Positions 1-9,802 of a DNA stretch of 64,000 bases are shown here, piece by piece (position 1 is the stretch's first letter; each line of letters starts with the position of its first letter). A program made the translations under genes and the position numbers. This DNA is from Cololabis saira (lineage: Eukaryota > Chordata > Actinopteri > Beloniformes > Belonidae), in NCBI RefSeq assembly GCF_033807715.1, contig NC_084596.1, positions 38,232,958-38,296,957 on the forward strand, read 5' to 3'. The notes under the pieces are model-generated. The model saw only the letters and a list, made by a program, of their open reading frames with translations. It was not told the origin of the DNA and did not search any database.

Positions 1-109
1 AAGAAACATAATGAACACTTTTGAAGCTGTACAGTATGTTATGTTCCTGCAGTAATGCACCAGTAGAGCTTCACAGTGGTGTATTTCTGTTGCACATATT
101 CACCTGTTC

Positions 110-252
110 TGCACTCCCTCTCCATCTCCCCATCTCTCCATCTGTCCATCTGTCCCCTCTCTTTTCATTCCGCCACTTCATCTATCATCTCTCTTCTATG
201 TCTACCATTCTTTTCCTGTCTTATCTTTTTGCTTCTTCTCTCTGCGTCCCCC
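110..252. repeat. pyrimidine-rich low-complexity tract
   Basis: The + strand is strongly biased to C and T, with imperfect repeats of a CCATCTGT/CCATCTCC type. Such tracts are common in fish introns. It lies about 130 bp upstream of the candidate exon at 382-444 and is too far away to be that exon's own polypyrimidine tract. Confidence 0.7.
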
Positions 253-381
253 CTTTCTTCTTAGCTGTGGCCCTCGGGCCTTCATTACTCTGATGTTATG
301 CAGTAGCCACTCCTTTCATCCCTGTGTCATTGTGGGATTAACGCTGTCTCCATCTCTGTCACTTGCTTATTTATTTTCTAG

Positions 382-444
382 ACCCTTGAAATAAAGCTCG
401 GCCAGACGTGTGATGAACTTCAGATTACTGGAGGCGGGAGGCAG
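382..444 (+). CDS. candidate internal coding exon, 63 nt, phase 0-0, gene unknown
   Basis: Seen: a good 3' splice site (TTATTTATTTTCTAG, AG at 380-381) is followed by 63 nt and then a 5' splice site (CAG|GTATGG, GT at 445-446). Only one of three frames is open; the other two hit stops within the first 12 nt. The open frame begins at the first base and gives 21 codons, so both flanking introns would be phase 0 and skipping the exon would keep the frame. The peptide starts TLEIKLGQTCDELQ and ends GGGRQ. I do not recognise the protein. Codons are GC-richer than the surrounding DNA, which fits coding sequence. No second exon of the same gene could be identified, so the rest of the gene may lie outside the window. 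Alternative: chance splice-like flanks around a short open stretch. Confidence 0.38.
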
Positions 445-445
445 G

Positions 446-1587
446 TATGGAAATCCTTCGCCGATTAGATGCCCTTCCTCATTCTGAGGGAGATGTGCAC
501 AGACTGCTGCCAAGCTTCTTAGAGACACACTGATATAAATGCTAACCCCTGAAAAGGTGAGGGAAGATTTTTTTTAGTTTCAGTTGTCCAGCCCAGTGTT
601 CACTTGCTCTTGCTTATTGCCTGGTGGACAAGGTTTATTTCGTGGAAAATACTTTACAGGCTTTGGTTGGTCACATGGTTTACTGGTTACTTGTGTTCTG
701 CTCAGCCGCTCATTATTTTACAAGACACCACATAATTTCAGGGTGTTACATTTGCTGAGATGAAAGTAAATTCATTTCCAGCTTCACAAATCTAAAGCCT
801 GCTGATAACACACACTCAATTAACCCAGTGCAACAAAATTTGAAATCCCTAAAAAAGCCACACACGGTCAACCTTTTTTCATTACAAAGACCAACAGCAG
901 TGCATCATTATTTTTCTTGGATTCTTGGAGTAAAAACAGTGAACAGCATGCGCTGATTTAACCAGTATGTAGCCCTGCAGATCTCTACAAAGGATTCAAA
1001 TTACAGTTTTCCCATGTCAACATTTTTGTTGCTTAGTAACTCATGAGGTTTTGTTCTATTAAAAACTCATCCTGCTTAATTCATATTTGACCAATGGCAT
1101 GCCGAGTTTATTTAGAAGTGGTTGTTTTGAGCAAGTGATAGAAAATTATTAAAAATCCCAAAAGTCCATGTCAAAGTTAAAAAGCAAGGAGGAGATAATA
1201 ACTGGATCTGTAGCAATGTTAGAAGTACAGTTGTAAGGAAGCGGTGGCCATGAACTCTCCTCCTCATCTTGCATCTATTGTCGTGGTAGACCCAACGTTA
1301 AAAATGCAGGTGAGGACAAATTTGTTGGTACCCAAAAAAAACACACTAGTCACTGAAATAAATTGAAACTCACAGAAGTAATAATAATAGTAATTTTGTT
1401 GTTTCTCACATTAAAGGACAACATTGAGGTGACATCAAAGTTCCTTTATTTTACTAAGTTTTAGTTTATCTTGCCCCATAACTGCCATTTTGAAAAGAAA
1501 GAGAAATAAAAGGCTAAAATCAAAAAGTGAATCTGTTCCATCAAACGTTTAGCTCTATGACATGCATGGTTTTGTATGTTGACAAAC
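446..1587. other. unannotated non-coding DNA
   Basis: AT-rich sequence with stops in all frames. I see no repeat, RNA gene or element ends. If the exon at 382-444 is real, this is the start of its downstream intron. Confidence 0.6.
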
Positions 1588-1595
1588 AGTCAACA

Positions 1596-2218
1596 TAGGG
1601 CTGGGCGATATGGACCAAAAGTCATATCTCGATATTTTCTAGCTAAATGGCGATACTCGATATATATCTCGATATTTTTTCTGTGCCTTAATTGGGGTTT
1701 CCCCCAAAGCATTATAGCATAGCATCTCTGTTAGCTTCATTTTTTTCTGAGGCAAACCCTTAAAAGTCAGTTTTAATACAAAGCCTCGTGCCAAATGTCA
1801 CACAGGTACCTTTGTTAACAGAGGTCTGCACAATATCAACATGTATAAAACTAATGAAATAAAAATAAACTGCCTGCATATATAGAATAAAAATGCTTCT
1901 TGAATAAAATAAAACAAATATCCCTTTCCTGCATAACAATTCAATTAAAATACACTGTAATTAATACAATGTAGACAGTAACAGGCAGACTTTTCCACTG
2001 AGGTTGACAGTTGTGCAAATAACAAAACATTTGTGCAAATCTCAAATAAAACATTCAAGTCAATTTGTCACAAAATAGGCTATATCAAAATCATTAAAAA
2101 AAAAAAATGTAAATTTATTTATTTTTTTTTTAAATCGATAAACGATATTGTCTCGTACCGTATCGTGTTTGTAAATATATCGATATATATTAAAATCTCG
2201 ATATATCGCCCAGCCCTA
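1596..2218. mobile_element. hAT-type MITE, copy A, perfect 8-bp TSD
   Basis: Seen: the 623-bp element begins TAGGGCTGGGCGATAT and ends with the reverse complement, ATATCGCCCAGCCCTA. It is flanked by the perfect 8-bp direct repeat AGTCAACA at 1588-1595 and 2219-2226. The interior is AT-rich, carries clusters of CGATAT/ATATCG near both ends, and has no transposase-like reading frame. Known: 8-bp target duplications with short inverted ends starting YAGGG are typical of the hAT superfamily, and non-autonomous derivatives are abundant in teleosts. A second copy of the same family lies at 24550-25171 and aligns over its whole length by eye. The intact duplication argues that insertion is not ancient. 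Confidence 0.88.
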
Positions 2219-2234
2219 AGTCAACATAAATCAT

Positions 2235-2640
2235 AAATCCTATATCATAGCATACTTAAAAACAGCTGGTTGGGTGTGTCTTCCTTGCGTTCCTGATTCC
2301 ACATCAAAACTCGCACGTCCCACAGGTCACAAGAGCTGTGGGACTTGCCAGCCAGCTGTTGGCCCATATGGAAATATATGTATTTATAAATGTAGGCAAC
2401 AACTCTAAAAGTCACTTCCACTTCACCAATGATCATCGATGATGGTATGATTTTTTTTTTTTTTTTCATCTTTATTTATTCATTTTATAGAGTCATTTCA
2501 GTTTGTTACTTTTACCTGCCATCTGCTTACATGGACACATCTTTTACTGGCTATGGCAAAACTAAGAGTTACCGGGTAGAAATTCTATCCTTGACAGAAG
2601 CAACGGCGGTTCCTTGAATTTATTGTGTTTGGAGTTTACT

Positions 2641-2684
<44 letters not shown>

Positions 2685-3198
2685 TTGATGCATTTATGAA
2701 TCAGAGCTCTGATGGACTGTGGGGGTCATTTCTGTCAGAAATACGGCGCACCATCCAGTCACAATGCACTAAACACTCTGCTCTGAGTCACTGAAAGTGA
2801 AAAGCACTGAACATTTTAAAGGATTTTTGTTCATCAAAGTATGAAGGTTTCTGGACTGTGACCTGTGCCTGATTTGAAGTTTTGAAAGCATTCTGACAGA
2901 CTTAAAGTAGAAATCTGACTCCCATTTTCATTTTTTTTTCTTTGATCTATCTGAAGTGAGGGTTCTCTTTTAGTTGGCATCTAGCTTATTGCACTCATAG
3001 GTAGGAAAAGCAGATTAGTAACTCAAGTGAGGATATAGAGGAAAAAAGGGGCTTAGTTTATTCCGATCCTTAAGCCTCTATTCTGTTGCTCTAAAGAGGC
3101 TGCTGTGAGAAATCAAATGACCAGATTGCCAGGAAAAGTGGAGACAATAAATCTGGCACTAACCTATGGAACAAATGCATAGTAAATCCTATATCATA
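2235..3198. repeat. 934-bp duplicated block, copy 1, flanked by 15-bp direct repeats
   Basis: Seen: positions 2250-3183 repeat positions 7754-8687, same orientation and exactly the same length. I found no difference by eye, and two homopolymers match in length: T16 near 2451-2466 and T33 near 2646-2678. Copy 1 is bracketed by a perfect 15-bp direct repeat, AAATCCTATATCATA, at 2235-2249 and 3184-3198. Copy 2 has no such bracket, so copy 1 looks like the derived insertion and the 15-bp repeat looks like a target-site duplication. The block has no inverted ends, no terminal poly(A) on either strand and no convincing reading frame. Mechanism is unknown: retroposition without a tail, templated repair of a staggered break, or an unrecognised element. 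Confidence 0.85.
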
Positions 3199-6100
3199 AT
3201 ATTCAGGCGGCTTTCCTTCACCTCCGGACCTTTCCAGCCCCCCTCACAGTCCCGTCACAGCGGTCTCTTGGTACATTAAGTTCAAAACAAGCCATAGTGT
3301 CTTCACAATAAAAATTACCACGCTCTCTTAGATCTTTATTCACAACTCAAAAAGAGGGAGGGTTAGAGAAGTATAATGAAGAGCAATAAAAAATAGTACC
3401 AAAAATGAAACAGTTTATTAATCTTTTCAACCCTCCCATACATTTAATTATTTTAGTCATAAAGATGATGGAGAGTTATGTTTTATGTACTGCATGTAAG
3501 GCTTATTGACACTGACAGTCACAATGACACCCCCATGCTGCTCCTTCTGTCGGAACCAAACAGCAGACTGAGATCAACTGAGCTGCAGTTGAAGGAAATC
3601 ACTCTTAGTACATGTAGCAAACACTCAGGGAACCTGTTGGCTGGAGGATGCCAAGAAGTCTCACATTTAACAAAAAGACAATGCATGCAGCCCATTTTCA
3701 TTTAAATTACAGAGGCAATTAAATGCTGTTTAGTGTGCACATCGTGGCCTATGCAACAAACATCAAATGGCTGCCGTCTGACTTCACCCTGTCACTATGA
3801 AAGATATCATTTTGTATTGTACTGTTTCAGCAGTTCGTTGTTGTCGCGATCGTGTGGCATAGTGTGGGTAGAGTCACCTCATATTAAACAACACAACGGA
3901 AATGATTGTGGACTGCAGGAGGAGTAGGAAATACTAAGCCAGATGTGATTTCCATCCAGTGAGAAGAGGAAGAGGTGCTGCAGATGCAGCTGTTGTAAGT
4001 GAAAATGAACCGACTTTTAGATCAAACGTTTTGCCTGTCAGGAAATAATAAAATATCATCTGGTCCTCATCAGGTCTTAAAATGAGGGAAGCACACGCTC
4101 TGATGAAGAAAACAACGTGACATATTAAACCTTGTCATTACTTTTTGAATAAGAATGAAGATATAACGCAGAAGCAGTATGTGTAAAACTACATTTACAA
4201 TATAAGAATTACTATCACTGAGACCATATTTACACTGAAGTCTTCAAATGACCCAATGCTGATTATGTCCCCTGTGTAAGGCAGATCAGATATGACCAGG
4301 GAACATGCAAGCAGTAAAATAGTTGATGGCTTCAGATATTTTCATGCCTCTTTCATGTGGCAGACAGATGGGATTTTTCCTGTCAATGCAAGTCAGGTAT
4401 CCTTGAAAACGTGACGGTTGTGAGTGACGTCACCCCAGGTGGATGTGCTCACCCCTGTCTTCTCTGCTTTCAAATAGATCTTTGATGACCTCGAAGAATG
4501 CTTCAGAAAGCAACGGCTTGGATAATATGTTCTATCCTGTCTTTAAGATGTTCACGAATAACGACGCAAACTTGGAGGTTCTGTTGGAATCAACTTTTAC
4601 TGAACCGACTGACAACGTAGCAGTATGAATGCGCACCTGCTCTACGGAGGCACGTCAATGCGCTAATCAAAATAAGTACTACATCTTTATTCCCAACCTT
4701 TTTCCAGATCAGTTGCCAAGCTCACTTTCCAAGCAAGGTTGTTTACCTAGCCGTCAACAGGTGTACATGCAGTTGTCAGATATGTGTGGCTTCTAAAAGA
4801 TGATGTAGATGATGCAGCTCATGAAAATAAGTCAGATAAAGTCAATTAAACAGAATAAGCCATCGAGATTGCCAGGGTAAAAGCAGTCTTCACCTGTCTT
4901 CCCCACTCATAAATACAAGTCATATATTGAGACTTACCAACAGATAATGTGGGTTTGTTTTTACCCACTAAAACTCAGGATTATCAGGAGAAGGTGAAGC
5001 CGTGGAACTGACAGTGACTACCATAGATTTTTTCTTTTTAAATTCAAACAGCAATGGCTGCTGAAATCCCAACTTTTAACACTGCAACATAGTTGTAAGA
5101 CCACACACTGCAAATAAATATGCATTCTCCTATTTTTCTTAGTTGTTGCTGTCAATATACTATGATAATTAATTTCCCCTCATAAAGTATTTTTGAATTG
5201 CACTGAATTGATTGCACAAGGCTCATAATGGAATCCAAACTAAAAAACCAAAACAAAAACAGAACCACAAAACAAACACCTGACTAACAAGTACAAGTAT
5301 ACAGATTCTTCTGCAGCCCCGCTGCTTATGGACCAATAACAGCCACTCAACTAAATTTACTTAAGAAAACTTAGAACCACCTCACCAATGGGGAACTTGT
5401 TAGGTGAGACATGATACAGAAAACATGAATTGTAGTAGAACATGCCACACTCAGATGCTCAGATATTAGTCTGTGTGTGAACTGGCACATCTGCGAGATT
5501 ACATACTGCCAAATCAAAGCAAGAAACCACAGCAACAACCCAAAGCAAGCCAGCTACGTATAACTACTCAACAACTCGACTTTCACCTAACTGAGCTCCA
5601 TTTTAGTGGCTTATACCCCCAATTGATTTCTGCATTTCTTGTAAAAATGTTGCCTGGCATCGCCATCCATATGCACATGGCAAGCCCAGCTCAGACAGTT
5701 CATGCGGGCCGTCTTGCAATGGTGGAGGAAAATCTATAGCCTAAGAGCGGAGATTTCACATCTTGAAGAGTCTCTTAGAGACAGATCTGTTCCGAACACA
5801 TCTTCTCTCCATACTAACATTTCCAACATGCACTTCATTCAGTTCAATTATTTGATTGTACTTTGTGATTCACCTTTCTGTCCGCACCACCTTCCTTATC
5901 CTTTGCAGCTCTTTTATGTTGTCTTCGGACGTCACGTCTACTACGACATCTCCTTTCATACCGTAGCTTAAGTGAATTGCTTTATTTGTAAGTCTCTTTG
6001 TATTAAATCTTCTCATAAATGAATAAAATAAATGTTATCTAAAGCAATCCAGCAACAAGATGGCAAGTTCCTTGTAGTTCTGTAGGTCCCTGGTCCCTTG

Positions 6101-6287
6101 TTTGGTCATTATGGATACCATTTCTTTTCTTGGTTCCTGCTAAAGAATAAAAACCAATGCAAGATTTTCACTCCCTCAATTCCTGGTGTACTGTGTCAGG
6201 GGCAAGGGGAAGCATTTAGCCTAATATAACACCTGCCATTTATCCTAATATGAATCAGTGAACTGGCAAAAAAATGTTGAAACTATA
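3199..6287. other. unannotated non-coding DNA with one LINE relic
   Basis: No gene or intact element recognised. Short open frames here lack supporting features. A stretch at about 4480-4530 follows a splice-acceptor-like CTTTCAAATAG, but its best frame stops after 15 codons. A small LINE-like coding relic at 3881-3937 is listed separately. Confidence 0.5.
3881..3937 (+). pseudogene. small non-LTR reverse-transcriptase relic
   Basis: The frame from 3881 reads ILNNTTEMIVDCRRSRKY and then stops. This resembles the short conserved peptide around TKEM(I/V)VDFRR that follows the catalytic block in L2/Rex-type LINE reverse transcriptases of fish. Only this fragment is recognisable, so the clade cannot be fixed. 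It could be a chance match; the 12-residue core EMIVDCRRSRKY is the only evidence. Confidence 0.4.
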
Positions 6288-6297
6288 ATTTTAAGAT

Positions 6298-6642
6298 GGG
6301 CAGCACGATGGCTAAGTGGCTCACTGTTGCCTGAAAGTGAGAAGGCTCCCTGGCCCGGCAGGGTCCTTCTGTGTGGAGTTTGCATGTTCTCCCCGTGCTT
6401 ACCTGGGTTCCCTCTGGGTACTCCGGCTTCCTCCCACAGTCCAAAACATGCATGCTAGGTTAATCGATGATTATGAATTGTCGTTAGGTGTTAGTGTGAG
6501 GTTGTTTGTCTATATATGTGACCCTGCCATGGACTCCTGTCTCCTGTCTCTCACCTGTAATGAGCTGGGATAGGCTCCAGCAGACCCCTGTGACCGTGCG
6601 AAGGATACAGTGGGTATAGAAAATGGATGGATGGATGGATGG
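6298..6642 (+). mobile_element. V-SINE-type SINE, copy 1, 10-bp TSD, (ATGG)n tail
   Basis: Seen: 345 bp starting GGGCAGCACGATGGC and ending in (ATGG)n. It is flanked by the perfect direct repeat ATTTTAAGAT at 6288-6297 and 6643-6652. The middle has the highly conserved V-SINE core, including TGTGTGGAGTTTGCATGTTC and CCCACAGTCCAAAACATG. The 5' head is tRNA-derived in this superfamily, but here the head is eroded and the B box is not clear. Known: V-SINEs are RNA polymerase III transcribed in intact form and are mobilised by partner LINEs that recognise the 3' tail. It is related to the copy at 51224-51589. No coding capacity; the short open frames across it are incidental. Confidence 0.9.
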
Positions 6643-6652
6643 ATTTTAAGAT

Positions 6653-7753
6653 AAAAAGTTATAGTGTTGCCTAATAGTGCCAAGATGCATTTTAATGCAG
6701 TTTTATCTGATGCTTTATTACTAGGAGGAGTAGGGTTTTAATCAAAGTCTGCTTTGGATGATGACGAATGTGATGAAAAACAGTTTTGTTTGTAATCGTC
6801 TGAACATTTGCTTTGGGTTTTGTATCAAACTGTAAAGCAAATTTCTGGAACTTATCCACAGGTGTCCAGGCTCTGCTGCACTCTTTCCCACTCTCATAGA
6901 TCATGCAAATTTATGGTTACAGCTGCTGCCTCCCCTAAAGGTCTTCAGCGAGATTTATGCACCCCATTTTTGTGTTGGCGATGATAGCAAGTGAAATCAG
7001 AGAAGACAAACAAGCCTGTGGAAACAAAGAGACAATGAGACAGAGCGAGCGAGAGAGACGGAGACAGAAAACATGTGACAGAGAGGTGACAGAAGGGTTT
7101 AGCATCTAAATTTAGAGCCTGAGTATCCGATGTTCACTCACGAGAACGTTGTGTCGGCACACATATTTCACATATACAACAGGGAAATGTTCCTCTGTGT
7201 TAGTTTTTCCTCTCTTGTTTCTCCTTTTCTCTGGTTTTCTCTTCTGACTTGGCTTCATGACTCATCTGCCTATCCCGATTCACATACAGCAAGACATCTG
7301 CCCGGCTAGGATTAAGCCGAATGGGAAGTGCGATTAAATGGCTTTGGCAACTGTCTTCTCATACATCTTAATAGAATTTACAAGTCTCTTCGCCCAAAGG
7401 CGTCGTTAGGATCTTGAAGCACTGGGGGCTTAGTTGCATGATTTCCATATTATTTAAGAATGATTCAAATATATCATGTTTTTTGCCGATAATTTGCATA
7501 GGCTGGTTTTACAACTTGACCTGAAATTACATGAATATAATCTGAGTTTTTAACAATCACTGATAATAATTTTGAGCCCTTGCATTGACAGATCATTATT
7601 CCCTCCCCAACCTATACAGTATGTGTCAGCCTGCTTCCGACACAAATCCTGTTTGTAACACAGAGGGAGAGAAAAAAAATTAGACTGTTCAAATGGACTT
7701 TTAAGACCATTTACATAACGTTAGCCACCACTTGGAGTCATTTGTACTTAACA
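6653..7753. other. unannotated non-coding DNA
   Basis: No element ends or coding signals recognised. A purine-rich low-complexity patch (GAGACAGAGCGAGCGAGAGA type) lies at about 7028-7090. The interval ends at the presumed source copy of the 934-bp block. Confidence 0.5.
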
Positions 7754-8144
7754 GCATACTTAAAAACAGCTGGTTGGGTGTGTCTTCCTTGCGTTCCTGA
7801 TTCCACATCAAAACTCGCACGTCCCACAGGTCACAAGAGCTGTGGGACTTGCCAGCCAGCTGTTGGCCCATATGGAAATATATGTATTTATAAATGTAGG
7901 CAACAACTCTAAAAGTCACTTCCACTTCACCAATGATCATCGATGATGGTATGATTTTTTTTTTTTTTTTCATCTTTATTTATTCATTTTATAGAGTCAT
8001 TTCAGTTTGTTACTTTTACCTGCCATCTGCTTACATGGACACATCTTTTACTGGCTATGGCAAAACTAAGAGTTACCGGGTAGAAATTCTATCCTTGACA
8101 GAAGCAACGGCGGTTCCTTGAATTTATTGTGTTTGGAGTTTACT

Positions 8145-8188
<44 letters not shown>

Positions 8189-8687
8189 TTGATGCATTTA
8201 TGAATCAGAGCTCTGATGGACTGTGGGGGTCATTTCTGTCAGAAATACGGCGCACCATCCAGTCACAATGCACTAAACACTCTGCTCTGAGTCACTGAAA
8301 GTGAAAAGCACTGAACATTTTAAAGGATTTTTGTTCATCAAAGTATGAAGGTTTCTGGACTGTGACCTGTGCCTGATTTGAAGTTTTGAAAGCATTCTGA
8401 CAGACTTAAAGTAGAAATCTGACTCCCATTTTCATTTTTTTTTCTTTGATCTATCTGAAGTGAGGGTTCTCTTTTAGTTGGCATCTAGCTTATTGCACTC
8501 ATAGGTAGGAAAAGCAGATTAGTAACTCAAGTGAGGATATAGAGGAAAAAAGGGGCTTAGTTTATTCCGATCCTTAAGCCTCTATTCTGTTGCTCTAAAG
8601 AGGCTGCTGTGAGAAATCAAATGACCAGATTGCCAGGAAAAGTGGAGACAATAAATCTGGCACTAACCTATGGAACAAATGCATAGT
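7754..8687. repeat. 934-bp duplicated block, copy 2 (probable source)
   Basis: Same length and orientation as 2250-3183, 5.5 kb away, without visible differences, including both long T tracts. The junctions here (left flank ending TTAACA, right flank AATGCCAC) show no direct repeat, so this copy looks ancestral. Read on either strand it has no recognisable protein, inverted ends or tail. Identical length of two long homopolymers implies a very young duplication, recent gene conversion or an assembly artefact. Confidence 0.82.
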
Positions 8688-9266
8688 AATGCCACAAAAT
8701 TGACAAAAACACTTTTCCCAAGATGAGAAACAACAGTCCCCAAACACCTCCAACAAAAAACAAGAGAAGATTAAAACAAATAACTTTATTTATCTAACAT
8801 TTGCTTACATAGTACTGATTTTATATAAACAAAACAAAAGAAGTCCAAGAGATGAATTAAGATGTACTATCAGTTTAAAGCCTTGGTGATTATTAACAGT
8901 GAAACAGAGTTTAGGCAGGGACCTTAGTCCCATGTCGGACAACTGCATAGCAGTGCCATTTGTGCAAAACAATTTCTGTTCAATAATTTCTGGCGTCTCA
9001 GGCATGAAATGTCCAGTGGGGCACAACAGACTACAGTTATACGCAGTTTCTCATTTCTTTGTGACGCTGCCTACAACCCAAATTGCTTACAACCCAAAAA
9101 TGCTCAGTATTAAATGCATGTAAATGATCGTGGCGGCCAGCCATGCCAAAATAAAGCCGCCATACCTTCAGAATTATGCCCCCCCCCCAGATGTTACAAA
9201 TGTAAATTATATTGTATGAATGAAACCATTTAAACATAAAGTCTATATTTGTGCACATTTACAGAC
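8688..9266. other. unannotated non-coding DNA
   Basis: No gene recognised. Contains a C9-10 homopolymer at about 9179-9188. The 3' part may already belong to the hAT element whose transposase relic starts at 9803, but I could not place its end. Confidence 0.45.
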
Positions 9267-9273
9267 CATAACC

Positions 9274-9307
9274 GGCCACAGGTGGTGCAATTCACCACCT
9301 GTGGGCC
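9274..9307. repeat. inverted repeat (hairpin) upstream of the hAT relic
   Basis: GGCCACAGGTGGTG at 9274-9287 and CACCACCTGTGGGCC at 9293-9307 pair with one bulged base around a short loop. It lies just before a GGCCGTCAAGGCCTGC stretch that I associate with the 5' end of this hAT family, so it may mark the element's terminus or be part of its subterminal region. Confidence 0.65.
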
Positions 9308-9802
9308 ACAGCTGGGCCGTCAAGGCCTGCAAGGCCTTCTCTGCTGGCCTAAAAAAATATCTGAATCACAGATTGATGTTAATTATATTATATTATTTGT
9401 CCGTGAATACTTATTAAATAATTCCAAATGGTCTGTCTGCTTCCTTTCATATCTTTTCTGATAGTGGCTTCTAGACATATGAAGCATTCAACCAATCACA
9501 TTTCAGTGAAATCAAAAGACAAAGAAGTCTGCCGGGAGGTTTTCACAATCCATTTTGCAAGTCCTCTAACACAAAATACATGTTGTTGAAACTGTTGCTC
9601 CAACCAATCAGATTTTGAGTTGGTGTCACCAAGGCCCCTCCCTCTAGCAGGTGTACGGAAGCGTCACCGTGTTCAGACCTATTGATTGGATAGTCAGAGA
9701 GCAAATTGCATCTCTAGCAACTACTTGAATGGAAATATTGTTTTGTTGGTGTAATAGCTATTTTGTGACCCCACAACGACTGAAGGAGGAGAAGAAATAG
9801 AT

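Noticed and set aside
2033..2236. 67-codon open frame across the first MITE
   Set aside because: It crosses the right end of a non-autonomous hAT element and is built of AT-rich repeat sequence; no protein features.
3184..3198. reading the 15-bp direct repeats as part of a tandem repeat
   Set aside because: Only two copies exist and they sit exactly at the two edges of the 934-bp block, which fits a target duplication.
4480..4528. possible exon after CTTTCAAATAG (IFDDLEECFRKQRLG)
   Set aside because: The reading frame stops after 15 codons and no donor site fits before the stop; a chance acceptor is more likely.
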